From Emydura subglobosa (Eukaryota > Chordata > Testudines > Chelidae): a stretch of 64,000 nt of DNA. The stretch lies in NCBI GenBank assembly GCA_007922225.1, contig ML679941.1:59615079-59679078 (forward strand). The letters run 5' to 3'. Below the pieces are notes generated by a model, which did not search any database, was not told the origin of the DNA, and saw only the letters and a program-made list of their open reading frames with translations. Every line of letters starts with the position of its first letter. Positions within the stretch are counted from its first letter, which is position 1. A program made the translations under genes and the position numbers. Below, one piece after another: positions 23,343-35,730 of the stretch.

Positions 23343-25630
23343 AAACGTATTTAGGGAAATGGGTCTTCTCTAAGAGCAGATTCCGCTGTCTATACCGTCC
23401 TTATTTATAATGTATTTTAAATGGCCAAAACAAAATATTTGAAGTTCAGAATGTAAACAATAAACTGGAAATATTTTACCATATTGTTAATGTAGAAAAA
23501 TTTAACAATTAAAATAGTATCAGAGCTTTAAAACAGTACAGAACATCATGGATATTTTTGTAACAGTGGTGTCTGTCAGGATACATTTAGATACACTGAT
23601 ACATAAGCACATATAATATGTGGTCAAAGTAATTCCGCAGAAATGTCAGTTTACTCTGGGGAAAGTAATTTTACATGCTAGGTTTTATAGTTCAAAAAAT
23701 GTTCTAACGCTGATTTGCTTTCATTGTTGTTGTTATGCCGAAGGCTTCACTGAGTATTTTTAGCTGTTCCTCTGTTTTTGAAAAGAAAACGAAACAAATA
23801 GCTTAATGCAAGTGACAATTAATGTAAATTTTCACCCTTTCATTTAAAAAAAACCCAGGTCTCCTCTTAGTATATAATCTGCCCCGATGGATTTCATATT
23901 GCATAAACAGTTGATAGTGTTTCAGTGTTGTGGAAAAGGTTTCTCATGGAACTTGCTGCCTGTGAAGAGCAACTCACAACTAAATGTTGTGTATTTACAG
24001 CAGATTTAAGTTCTGCACCTTTATGATAATTTAATTACAGTATAATGCTGAGATCTTACTCATGCCATTTTGTTCTTTTCCCCTGATTTAAATGAGGATA
24101 CATGATGATGATGAAGGGAGAGATTTGCAAAGGCACAAATGGTGAAAACTAATGGAATTTAGGCTCTTAATCACCATTTAACCTCCTGCTAATACTTATA
24201 TTACCATAACTCCCAGAGTCGCCAAACAGAAGCTGGCTTTATTGTGCTAAGCATTGTACAAATGTATATGAAGATATGGTCCTTTCCAAAAAAATTATTC
24301 ACAATCTAGGGCATTGATCCTGCAGTCAAATGCATCCAGGTGGACCCTTGTTCCTCAGGAACTTATTTCAGGGTCAGAGTGTAGTTGAGCATTTTCAACT
24401 GTGTAATGAAAACATTACTTATGTATAGGATTATATTATGTATTGAATAACATGCCAACTTCACCTGTTTCTCAAGTGTATTTTTCCATAAATACTTTGC
24501 ATAAGGCTATAAACTAGCTGTAGAAGATGCATGAGATCACCATTGGTTTCCATCCATTGGGATTTAATTTTTGGCAAATATTTGACGCTATTCTATTGTT
24601 TCTGATGATGAAGAGAAAAGAACTGCTTGGGATTGCAAAAATACAGGTGCTTCCTTTAGTTGCATTAGAACACGTGCAAGGAAAGCTTTGTGACACACCC
24701 TGACAAGAAGGGAAATTTACTGCTTTGTCCTACCTGCCTTATGACAATATGTTTGATAAATAATGATGAAGGGCGGCATAGGGCATTAGGTGCTGTGGAA
24801 TTTGAAACCAGAAATCATTGACACCTTTGAGCTAAAAGGGAGTGCACTCTATCATAGTATAGTGAAAGAGCAGGCTGTTTGAATCTAATGAAAGTGAACA
24901 TCTTTTGTATCCAGCACTGTTTGGTACATAGTTGTATTGATAGCTGGATTTACAAGATTTTGCAACATTCCTCATAATGTTTTGCAAAGATTAAGATGAC
25001 ATCTAGTTGCCCAAGAACTTTAGCAGCTTTGATGGACTTCTCTCTGCAAGATGGAAGAGGACCCTCATGAATGGAAAGGTGGCTTTGTACATTAAAGATG
25101 ATGCCCCAGTTAGAAGTATAAGTAGCAACAGGCACATATAGAAGACTGCAGGCAAACTGAAGTAGAAGTAAATATTTTATCCTTAATAGGAAAATATAGT
25201 TCTATTGCTGCATGTCCTTGGTCACGTGTACCCTTAATGAATATTATACTGTAAATTAATTTGGTAGGTACAATAGCAAAGTTCATCAACATCAGGAATA
25301 AACTATCTCTGTACAATGTTAAATTATTGTTGTATAGCTACTTCTAAAAACGTTTCCTAACTCCTCTTGAGGACTGGCTTATGAAACCTGCACATTGAAA
25401 GGTCTTAACACAGCCTCCAGCTTTCTGTGAGCTTTTGCCAGACAGCATCATTATTTCTTCTTTCCGCTAAGAAGGAATTTTGGTGGCCATGTATTCAGGT
25501 TGAAGAGCTTGCAAGTCTTTTCAATGAAGTTCTAAGACATGTGAACGTAAACTTGCACTGAAATTCCATCAGAAATAATTCCTCCCTCATTATATGCTAA
25601 GTACTAAGGAGAAAACATGGCATTAAAATC
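23343..25630. other. Intronic sequence with one faint fold-back remnant
   Basis: Words such as gggcattgatcctgcagtc near 24308 suggest half of a fold-back repeat. The rest is unassigned AT-rich sequence without an exon. Confidence 0.3.
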
Positions 25631-25643
25631 ATAATACTAGATA

Positions 25644-26426
25644 GAGACAACGAGAGTTCTGTGGCACTTTAAAGACTAACAGATTTAATATTTGGAGACA
25701 TAAGCTTTCGAGAGGCTAGCTCTCTTCTTCAGATGCAGTAATACAAAAATAGGTAACAGAGGTATCATATAGGAATCCAGGTGCATTGAGAACATTGGGG
25801 GAGGTGGAGTCCGGTACTTAAGACCTAATGAGGACCATTGAGTAGGAGGTGAGAATGGGTGGGCAAAGTAATTTACCTTCGGTAGTGAGATAACCACTCC
25901 AAGTCTCTGTTTAAACCCAGTTTGAATGTATCAAGTTTGCAGATCATTTTTAATTCAACAGTTTCTCTTTGAAGTCTGTTTTTGGAGTTTTTTTGGAGAA
26001 GTACAGCAACTTTCAGGTCAGAGACAGAATGCCCTGGGGAATTAAAGTGTTCTCCCACTGGTTTATGGATGTTGTTATTTTTTATGTCTGATTTGTGTCC
26101 ATTTATCCTTGTGCGTAGTGATAGTTCAGTTTGGCCAATGTACATGGCAGAGGGGCATTGCTGGCACATGATGGCATATGTAACATCAGTGGATATGCAG
26201 GTGAATGAGCCCTTTATGGTGTGATTGATGTGGTTAGGACCAGTGATATCATTAGAGATGATGTGTGGGCAGAGCTGACAACGGGATTTTTTGTAGAGTG
26301 TATGGTTGCTGGCGAGCCTCTCGAAAGCTTATGTCTCCAAATATTAAATCTGTTAGTCTTTAAAGTGCCACAGAACTCTCGTTGTCTTTGCTGTATACAG
26401 ACTAACACGGCTACCCCTCTGGAACT
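25644..26426 (-). mobile_element. Penelope-like element, 3' fragment with inverted arms
   Basis: A 13-bp direct repeat, ataatactagata, flanks the element exactly (25631-25643 and 26427-26439), marking one insertion event. The left arm (25644-25719, gagacaacgagagttctgtg ... agctttcgagaggct) is the reverse complement of the right arm (26310-26394), and the right end continues through tgctgtatacagactaacac and ggctacccctctgg. Between the arms lies the endonuclease frame listed separately. The reverse-transcriptase part is absent, so the copy is truncated. Inverted and partial terminal repeats plus a GIY-YIG endonuclease are hallmarks of PLEs. Confidence 0.8.
25873..26315 (-). pseudogene. GIY-YIG endonuclease domain of a Penelope-like element, N-terminally truncated
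   Basis: The reading frame is open on the minus strand from about 26315 to 25873, although its first Met is at 26169. In order it shows a cysteine pair (RCQLCPH), a second segment FTCISTDVTYAIMCQQCP, the catalytic-type motif AMYIGQTELSLRTRINGHKS, then PVGEHFNSPGHSVSDLKVAV and LKTxxGLNRD-like end residues. YIG, the R-x-R and H of the following helix, and the later E (RETVEL) are the expected landmarks of PLE GIY-YIG endonucleases, which nick target DNA for priming. The reverse transcriptase that normally precedes it is missing, so it cannot move on its own. The frame has no internal stop over about 147 codons, which suggests a fairly young copy. Confidence 0.8.
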
Positions 26427-26439
26427 ATAATACTAGATA

Positions 26440-26879
26440 ACAAATCATGCAAAACTGAAGTAAACTCAAAGATAGTTGTATAGAATTGGAATAAGTGAAG
26501 CTTCTGCATGTAAAACCGTGGTATAAATTGGATGATTCAGCATTTGTGAGAGAAGATACTCTGGTTACAGGGAACAAAGTAGCTCATCGTGGTTAACATA
26601 ATTACTAAGGGACTGAGTCTCCACTTTTATGCAAAGTGTGTGTAAAGTGCTGCCATTTTGATTCGGCAGTATTATAGTTTTTTTGCACATGATTTACACA
26701 AGTGTAACTAACTAATCAAGGTGTGAGGCAATTGAGAATTGGGCCTCAAACTTTAGTTCTACTCTGAAGAATTACTGTGCAAAAATGGTAGCACCTGACT
26801 ATATAGATTCACGTGCTGTGATCATTGAGATGCATCTGCTTCCTTCAGTTTAAAAAAAGAAGTGTTTAACTACTCCTGG
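26440..26879. other. Intronic sequence, nothing recognised
   Basis: No clear exon. The words ttgcacatgatttacac and gtgtgaggcaattgag hint at an old fold-back repeat without resolvable ends. Confidence 0.3.
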
Positions 26880-27545
26880 GCTTGCCTGGGTGCACTCCCC
26901 ATCACAGGAGTAAGGTGGCTAGCAGGGCCAATTAACTCCACAGATTGCACCTGGAGTAGGAGGCAGGGAGATGAGATTAATTACATGAGGCTCAGCAGTG
27001 GCCTGTATAAAGTCCAGTAGCTAAGAGCAGCTGGGGGCTTCAGGGAGGTAATCTGCATTCACCCCCTGGAGAAGGAAGGTGGGTTTGGGGTTAAAGTGGC
27101 AAGTAGCCTACACTTGCTGTCTGGGAGGAGGGAGCTGTGTGGCTGGCAAATCCCAGCAAGACGAAAGATGAGTCAGAAAGGTAAGAGAGGCTCAGGGGAA
27201 AAGCAGCAAGGTATGGGATGGGGCAGACCTTGGCAACTGATGAGAGGGTCGCTGTGCTGGAATCCAGAGTAGAGGATGGGATCGGGTTCCTCTGTCAGCC
27301 GCTGGGGAAAATGGCACACACCAGGCAGGAGTGAGAGGACTGCCTGGGACAGTTTGCACTGGAAGACTTTGATACCCTGGAAAGTGGAACCATGCATAGT
27401 GACCTGGCTGGTGGGCCAAGTCACAAAGGAGGACCGCCTGTAATTTCCAAGATAGGTGGAGAGACTGCTGGAGGAGGGCACAGCACCTGGAAGGCGCTCA
27501 TCCCCAAAGCAGCCAGGAAAAGGTGCATTAGTGGTAAGTGCACCC
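26880..27545 (+). mobile_element. LTR-retrotransposon-like fragment
   Basis: A GC-richer block in AT-rich surroundings. It has a TATA box-like tataaa at 27006-27011, a donor-like aaaggtaagag at 27177-27187 and a second at 27533. Its phrasing (gccaattaactccacagatt, caagataggtggagagactg) resembles LTR and leader sequences of reptile Gypsy-type elements as I remember them. No TG...CA ends or duplicated target could be fixed, and no gag or pol frame survives. Confidence 0.35.
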
Positions 27546-28544
27546 CATGACAACTCCCATTAATTTTGCCATGCCAACATAGCAATCTAAGGCAGAGCTG
27601 GTTTCTTTTCCAGTTTATGCATTGTCAGCTGAACTGGTAGTTCCAATTGCAGGACAAAAAGGTGCTTTCCAGAACACCTGTGCAACTCCACCGAAAGCCC
27701 AGGAGGGTGTTGCCTGGGTGTAGAAGATCACAATATTTACAAATTGTACAGTTGCATAGATGTAACTGAATGTAGAATTTGATCTGCAGGACCTTCATTT
27801 ACCATTGGTGATGCATAAGCCAGAAAGAAAATAAGGGGGTTTCAGATCTGGGTTGGAGTTTGGGCAAACCTATCTTTTCTCTTGTTAACAAAATATATTT
27901 CATATGGAAGTGACTGGAGTCCCAGTAAATATTCATGCTGGGAAGATCTCACTCCCACTCACTCACACTCCCTAAAACCTCAGAGGTTCCAAATAGTGTT
28001 GGCCATCAAATTACACAGTGAGCTTGTTCCTTACAAGAGTTGCACAGTAGAAACTCCATGCTTGGTGAACACCGCAATGGAAATATGTTGCTATCTGGTG
28101 TTGATGGACCTTCAGGATGTATTGATTACATCATAAGAGTTTATATTTCCTTAATGCACAGTCTATCTGTGGAGACACATCCTCCGGTTCATCTCTCTCA
28201 AAGATCCATTATGTGAAAATGCAGGTCTGAGAAGTCAGAATGTAGTGTTTTACTTAGAATGACTGGTTAAGGAAGAGGAAGAATGGACTGGGAGCCTTCA
28301 AAACATTTAAAGGAAAGAACTCTCTTTTGTGGGACTTTGTCCTATCAATTGGTTCTATGCTGTCTCCTAGGAATTTTGATGTGTGCATGTATATAATACA
28401 TACACTGTATGGCATGTGTGCTTAACCTATGGCCTTTTGCCTTTGTTCTTAACTGTGGCCCTCTAGGGTGACTGTGCTAGGATGAAAATTTGTATTTATA
28501 TTTGATTACAAATTGAAAATGTGTTCCCTCAATAGCCTTTTTTC
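27546..28544. other. Intronic sequence, nothing recognised
   Basis: No exon or repeat identified. Confidence 0.3.
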
Positions 28545-28735
28545 CCCAAGAGGGAAGAGGGGGTGGGGGAGTGAAAAGCAAAATAGCCTCTGAGCGTTAG
28601 GAGGAGGGGAGCAAGTACTGAGAGAACAGGAGGCTCCACAAGGAGGGAAGAGGAAAAGGACCAAACTAGCAGCATCCAAACGGATGCTGACCCTCCCAGA
28701 AATTGAGCATTAGGAAGAGGGAAGCAGAACCAGTT
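28545..28735. repeat. Purine-rich tract
   Basis: The + strand is strongly enriched in G and A (gagggaagagggggtggggg, gttaggaggaggggagcaag, gggaagaggaaaagga), long enough to allow triplex-type structures. Confidence 0.5.
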
Positions 28736-30749
28736 CAACAAAAAAACAGCTTTGATGTTTGATGTTCAGGATCTGAGCAGGGAAATATTTACATTCTCAG
28801 TTTAGCTCATTGAGAATTTAGGAGGGGATAGCCAGAAGTGGGAGAAAATGACAGCTTTAAACGGCCCTTCCCCTTGAATGGTGAATGCACCTCCTTGACG
28901 TTTTTAAATAACCACCTTAATCCTTGGGTTGAAAATGTTGGGTACCACTGCTGTATGTTATGATATATGTATGTTATCACTAGCAGTATTTTAGGTCCTG
29001 CTCCAAGTGAAGTCAATGGGAGCCTGATCATTGATCTGAATTGGGATCAAGATTGGGCTCCATACACTGAAAGTAATTTTTAAAATTTTTCACCTTTCAT
29101 TAGAAAATACTTGTCCGGGGATTTAGTTTTTTTACTAACTTGTCTATTAACTATTAAGTGTAATGTTCATAAACATTGTGGGCTTTTAAAGCTCATATTA
29201 GTGGCATCTTTAGTGAAGAAACATTTTTCTCATAAGGGCTCTCCAATATTCTGTACTTATTTTTTCTCAACTTGATTCTGAATCTTCATTTTTAAGTGAG
29301 TCTAACCACTGATGTCTAAGTGTTGTGCTTTGTATTGTATGAGAAACTAGTCTGTACTTTTCTATGCTTTCTATACTTTCCTGAGTTGCTTTTATAACAA
29401 AGATCTGATGTTAATAAGCTCTGTGCCATACCGCTGACCTAGTTATGTGCGACTGGAGTCAGAACAGAAAGAAAAGACTGGTGTTTTTCTATTTTTGATC
29501 TTTGCTGATAAAATAGTTTAAAAATATCAGATCAGAAAGACTACTACTTTTTTTTTTTAAAAATAGGAATGGAAATATTGATTAAAATTGCAGACTAACA
29601 ATGACTAATATCATCTTTTCATAACATTCACATTGATTTTGAAAAGCATATTTCTTAAATGCAATAATTACTGTACTATGCCAGTCAGATGATTTTTTTT
29701 AAATTACAGGATTTTACACTTACAGCCAAGTGTTGGTAGATTTGTCTATGCTAAGAAGGATATAATGGATCTGTTTTTGCTATCTTCTTACCTTGTCACT
29801 TTTGATTATATTTTTAAAATCATTCATTTATTTAACAGTGTAATAATTTATACAGACCAAATTACTTCTTTAAGGGTGACCTAGGCAAAGGAAAATAATA
29901 CAAATTGTTTGATTTAATTTAAATGCTACTCTTTGAAAATAATAAGATTAAACCTTCTAAATAAACACATGCACACGAAGAGCAAGAATTAGCAGGAAAA
30001 GAGTCACTTGGAAATCACTGAAGGAGAATGAATCAATTTGCAGATGCATTACTACTATTCTGATCCTAGGTTTTTAATGACTTTCAAACAAGTAGCTGAT
30101 ACTGTAGGAAATGTATATGAGTGTGTCATTAGCCCTGTTTGGAATGTACTAGCACAATTCATAAATATGAGATAAGGCTCCAGTGTTATGCCATTCAGAA
30201 CAATATATTGTATTTTAATAGACATGCAAATGGGATTAGAGTCATGCAGGATCATTACTGTTCACATCCTTGAGCTTCTGTAAACAGTGGGAACGTCCTT
30301 GTCTGTTGTGGGCTTGTTAGCCTGTTTCTTTCTTTCAGAAGCTTTGTGGCGTAAGCCCTTATTAGAACTAATTACATGTTTCTGTTATGACACTGTTGTT
30401 CCTGCTCATGTAATTTAATGAGAATGGGGAATCTCATATATTCAAATAATTGTGGTTTATCTTATTTCAGGCATTGATATTTTTACCATAAGTCAGATGC
30501 AAATAAAATGAAGATTTGCAATTGAAATGTTTCCCCTTTCCACCTCATGCCATACAAGTGTGAACCCCAAAACATTTGTGTTCACACCCTTGTACAACAA
30601 GCAGTAACATGTTGGAAGGAGAAACCCCATGCACTTTTGATAGTGAGTGGGGGAAGGGATGCTGAAGCAAAATGTTTCTGGGAAGGCTAAACCAGATTTT
30701 TCTGTTTATTTACTCCTTTCAATTTATATGTATATGTTCCAGACCATAT
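28736..30749. other. Intronic sequence with one fold-back remnant
   Basis: At 28990-29062 the words ggtcctgctccaagtgaagt, caatgggagcctgatc and gattgggctcc are a degraded fold-back repeat. The rest is AT-rich with no gene signal. Confidence 0.35.
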
Positions 30750-30880
30750 GTTAGTCTGTATACAGCAAAAACAATGAGAGTCCTGTAGCACCTTAAAGAC
30801 TAACAAATTTCTGCAGGCATAAGCTTTCATGGGCTACAATCCACTTTGTCAGATGGGGCTCTCGTTGTTTTTGCTATATA
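30750..30880 (+). mobile_element. PLE terminal-repeat fragment with fold-back end
   Basis: gttagtctgtatacagcaaa, ccttaaagactaacaaattt, ctgcaggcataagctttcat match the PLE arms elsewhere. Near the end ctctcgttgtttttgct (30860-30876) is the reverse complement of agcaaaaacaatgagag (30764-30780), with one difference. Confidence 0.65.
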
Positions 30881-31500
30881 TATGTTGTTTTTTATTAAAA
30901 AACCCCATACATCCAGCAAGCCCCTTTTACAAACATTTAGATACTATATTACAATACATACACAAATTCAGCAACTCCCCACACAACAAATAACCAAGCA
31001 AAAGTCAACTTAACTTACAAATACCCCACTTTCCCCAAACATCCCAACCATCTGCCATCTCCCCATTTCCCTAAGACTGAAAGTATAGATCCACCTTACA
31101 ACATGGCCAGGAAGTCAACAAATCTGGGCTGTTTTGGAAACAACACAGATGTGAATTCTAAAGCAGAGGGGATCTCATGGAGAATGTCCTGTTGACAGTT
31201 CCCTCTGTGTTAAACTGAAAGATACCCAGTTCAAGCCTCTCGGCTATCTCAACCATGGCAGTATAGCACGGGGACGGAGGTGTTCTCTCAAATAGGCAGG
31301 TGATAGCAATTGAGGGCTATATTCTCAAAACCAGCATTTTAAACTCCAGATGGAAATCGGTAGGTAGCCAGTGCTCTTTGATCTTACCCATATGAACTTT
31401 GTATTCTGTACCAGCCTTAGTTTTAGAATGGTTTTAAGGCATAATCCCATCCAGAGTGGATGGCATCAGTGCAACACATGACCCTGATCATGACATTACT
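30881..31500 (-). other. Possible antisense LINE tail, unassigned
   Basis: Starts with a T-rich stretch (gttgttttttattaaaaaac), as an A-rich tail would look on the minus strand. It has less AT-rich, repeat-like sequence behind it but no recognisable coding motif. It may be a degraded non-LTR element; the evidence is thin. Confidence 0.25.
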
Positions 31501-34500
31501 GTCCATATCTGAAAAAAAATAGTTGTGAACTTCTCTCCAGACATATACGGCAAAAATCAATATTGGTCTTAACTGGTCATCCAGTACCAGATGTGACTCT
31601 AATCAGATCATTATAATTGGAACGTGAGTGACACACACTAGCAAAGGATTCCTTTCAATATAATCTTACCATATCTTCCAGTTGCTTTCCTAGATTAACT
31701 GGAATATTTGTCCCCATGATAAAAACACTATAGTTATGATTCGGTTTAACATTTCTGGTATGGACTACAGTTCTGTGGAATGATTAGGGTCTACTATGTA
31801 AATTTGTTTTTGGCTAGGAAATGAGATTCTTTTGAACAAATTTTGTTTAAATTGAACTGCATCGATTTTAAATTTAGATGCTTTTACAGTTTTGTCTCAC
31901 ATATCACAAGGAACTGACAACACTGAAACCTTAGATTATCAGTTATTAAAAATTGCTTGCTTGTTTTGCATTGTAAGCATGTATCGTATTTTACAAACAT
32001 AGCGTAAGGCATGTTCCCTTCCTAGAAGAGTTAACAGTTGAATATACTGCAATACCTCCAGTGCAGTCGATTTAAAAGTATGGGGATCATACCTCACAAC
32101 TTTATCAACGTCTGACAATGATTATTTTATGACAACAAATATTTTGTGTCATGGGGTTGCATGAGGCAGTGGAGCATCTCATGAGGAGAGCTTGCCAAAT
32201 CTTATGACAGTCAAACTAATATTCAACTCAGGATGGCCCATAACGGCTTCACATTCCACAAAGTAAACAAAACAGTCCTTTGTAGACTCAAACAAAAAGA
32301 TGCATTCAAAGTTAGGCCTGGACCAGCCCAGTTTTCTTAGGTTAAGACAAGGGAAACCCTTCCTCTCCTGTTCCAGCTTCACTCAGAACCCCTTGGAAGA
32401 AGCAGGCAGCCTTTTTAAATCCTTCCTTCTGGGCCCTGATTGGCTATTGCCTGCTACCAGCCCTTGTAGCTGCTGGAAGACCACTTTTCAGTGGTTCTAT
32501 CCACAGCTGATCCTTTCTAGGCAGCTCCTGGAGGTCTAAATTCTGTGCTCTTTTCTTCAAAAGGACACCACCTTCAGGTGAGATGAGTGAAGTCAGTGGG
32601 GGCCTCCAGTAGGAGGCAGTGATTGCCTGCTACATTCAGTCCTCAAAAACCTTATGTTCAGTTATGATGTTCTTCAAATAATCCTTTCTAATGCTTATCC
32701 CTCTTACTGTAGAAGCTGTCCCACCCTGCTTCCTGTTTTCCCCTTCTCCTCCATCATGGGCACTACCCTGCAATGCTTATTCTGGGAACATTTATACTGA
32801 AATTAGCAAGAGCTTTTCCCTGAGCAAAAAATACAGCATTGACCCTATGCTGCTGCTGCCGCCACCACCACTATCATCATCATCATCCCAAAGATACAGG
32901 TGTGGTACCTCATTTTTAGGTTTGTGCTCCTGAGAGAGAGACCAAGGCAGCAACTTCCTAAGCTCAAGTTGCAAGGTCTTCATCTTCTGCAGGCAGTGTC
33001 ACCCACCAGCCCACTGATGCTGCCAGTCTCAAGTTCCTTTCTGACTGCAATCGCTGGAGAAGAACCTTTGCATTGCTGTGGCCAGCTGTCATGCCACCTA
33101 GCTCAGTTTGAAACTTAACTTGTTTTACATCAGAAGTCTTGGTTCCTGTCACTGCATCTTTCTGTGGCCCATCACTTTTAATTAACCTTTTAATTGTCTG
33201 GTCAGAATGTTTTTGAAGGACTATATTAGTTGTACAGTTAAAGGCACGGGGCTTTGATCCCTAAAGCTTCCTGTACCTCAGACTCTTGAGCTTGCTGGAT
33301 TACTGCTTGGTGATGGGAAAAAATGGTTTTTCAGTGACTGTTCCTTCTCCAACCCCATGTTTCTGGGCATGTGGACAAAGCAACCCCGTAGCTTCAAAAA
33401 TATCTTGAGCATAGGTATATGGGGCTAAATCTTCCAGTGGAGTCAATAGCCAATTTAACCTAACTAAGGATCTAGCCCATTGTGTCTGTTATGGGCAAAC
33501 AATGATTTTAGCCTCGTGTACCTGAGTGAAGGGGTAAGGCCTGGGTCAGCTTATGGGATGGTGCATAGTTATCACCACTGCTTTGAGCAAAATTATGACA
33601 GAATAAGTTAAAAGCTTCACAATAGCACTTTCCAGGCACAGAGCACTGGTGTCAGCTGGTTGAGCTGAAGCATTGATTCCCTCCTATTCCTCCTTTGCCC
33701 GACTGACGTGTTTTGCTTTTCACCTGTAGGAGGATGGGTCTTGTACCACATGAATGGCTGGCACTGTCCTGCTTCCCCTGACCCAATCCATGTGGCTCTG
33801 TAAGCTAAGGGCACGTTTTGGCTAAAGTTGTAAATTTAAACACACAAGGCCCAATTCTTGTTTATACCAAGGTCCCTTCACATTAAGCTGGCAGTGTAAA
33901 TGGGCCTTAAGGTAGACATTAATTAAATTACAAAGTGTAGAAATTCAAAAGGTAAGCGTATCAACATTAGCATCATAGCAACATTATTAACATCATCGCA
34001 ACATTAGCTCACCCATGTAGCATCGGTCTTATATGTAATATTTTTGATATTGGGTTATTAAATGTATTCCTTAATACAGACATCAGTTAAATGTAATGTG
34101 GAGTAGTTAGCCAGCTTTTATAACCTTAGCTTTTGATTTCTATACTCTGTGTGTTTAAATTCATAATCTTCATGTTGCAATAAAATATATTTTTGCATTT
34201 TGTTTTAATGACTATTAAAGAGCGCTGAATGCCTGAAGACCTAAAAGATCCAGCCTCTGTGAAAACAGGCACTTCTAGATTCAGCTGCAGTCTGAGCCTT
34301 GGCATCTGCTGTTTGAAGTGTTGGAGTTGAGTGCAGCTTCAGCTTGAGCTGTCTCTACTTCTGAGGAGAAGAAAACACATTCCTAGCCTACTCCCAGACA
34401 AGTGGTGCTGGAGGCCTGCTGCCTCACTTTTCACAATAACTGCACACCTAATCATGTGTAATCCTTATGTTACTATACACAAAGAAAATCTTATGTGCAC

Positions 34501-35580
34501 AGAAAATAAAATTTGTGCCTGTATATGTATTTACACAAACACATACCTGTATTTTACCCTACAAACCAAATCATTTTGGAACTACGTTAATAATGCCTTT
34601 TGTAGTGGATGGATTACATGATTTCACTTGACTGTTTTGCCTTGCTGTTCTGGGTTCTTATGTCAGATACCCTTGCAGTGTAGATAAGTTTCAATGGACA
34701 TTGCTCTTTTTTCCATAAACAGGGATAATAATACTTTCTTTTTTCTGAAAGATCAGCTTCATTTGTCAGGCCTTCCAGATGGAGACACTTGGGTTCATAT
34801 AGTTCTTGAAGGCTGCAAGTGTCAACTGTTCATTTTTCCTGGACCCACCGCATTCTGCTTTTATACTTAGATGTAGTACAGAGGCTGTCTTGGAGTCTTT
34901 GGTTGATCTCCTTTTGGAGGTGGACAAAAAACATCCAGGCATGTGTTTTATTTTTTTGTTTGCTTGGGGAGGGCTAGGGGATGGGTTTTTTTGTGTTTTT
35001 TAAAGATCTGTTACCTGCTTTAGCTACCATTGATCTCCAGGTTTTTATGGGGTTGCTGTGGACTTTAGCAACTGTTGATAGACAGCTGCTTGAGTTTCTC
35101 TATCCTTTTCCCTCTGAAAGATCCCAGAGTGTGTAGTACCCCTTGATTGTGCTTTTGCCCTGTAAGCTCTTCTGCCATTTCACATTAGCACCTGACCTGT
35201 TTTCCTAGTTTAGACATTGCCTCAGGGTTAAACCTGCTTCTATTCTGGAACCACTCCTTTGAAATGTGTATGTAAGACTACTTGGAGAGAAAATGAGGCA
35301 GTTTGGAATGCAGTGTCTTTCAACCAAACCAGACTTTTCAGTTTCTCACTTTCTGTGTATGTAATAGAAATTAGGGCCTGAATGAAAACTGCTTTGAAGC
35401 TCAGTCAAGGTAGGATAAGTGTGATGCTGATTGGCTATAGGAAATATCTAGAGCAGATAAGAGAGTTGAAATCAGCTCTCTTGATAAGTATTTGTTAGTA
35501 AAGTGTGTGATCTAGGGGTCCTCCCTCTGTTTACAAGCATCAGCAAGAAACACATTTTTTTTCTTTATGTACATCTTTAA
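31501..35580. other. Intronic sequence, nothing firm recognised
   Basis: Short reading frames on both strands without domain support. A (CCG/CCA/TCA)-type triplet run lies near 32850-32890. At 33853-33912 ggcccaattcttg and aaatgggcctta suggest a small fold-back remnant. Confidence 0.3.
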
Positions 35581-35589
35581 TTGGAACCT

Positions 35590-35730
35590 TTCCATTCTGA
35601 GCCAGACCTCACCATGTTGATCCATATCTTCGTCACTGTAAAACTAGATTACTGCAATGCACTCTATTTGGGCTATACTTCAGAAACTTCTGCTAATGCA
35701 GAATTAGTCTTCCTGCTTGTTTACCAGTGT
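35590..35730 (+). mobile_element. L2/CR1-type LINE reverse-transcriptase fragment
   Basis: The frame reads LIHIFVTVKLDYCNALYLG followed by YTSET. The RLDYCN(A/S)LYLGLP-like block is characteristic of the region after the reverse-transcriptase palm in L2-clade LINEs. The partner motif that usually follows (KLQLVQNAAAR) is lost here, so only about 130 bp are recognisable. Confidence 0.6.

Noticed and set aside
25982..26224. Plus-strand 80-codon frame
   Set aside because: Shadow of the Penelope-like endonuclease frame on the opposite strand.
27170..27190. Donor-like gaaaggtaagagagg considered as a host exon end
   Set aside because: The preceding sequence has no frame related to a known protein and lies in an LTR-like block. 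Kept only as a note on that element.
27173..27553. 126-codon minus-strand frame
   Set aside because: It lies antisense to an LTR-like GC-rich block, where long open frames arise easily, and its residues match no family I know.
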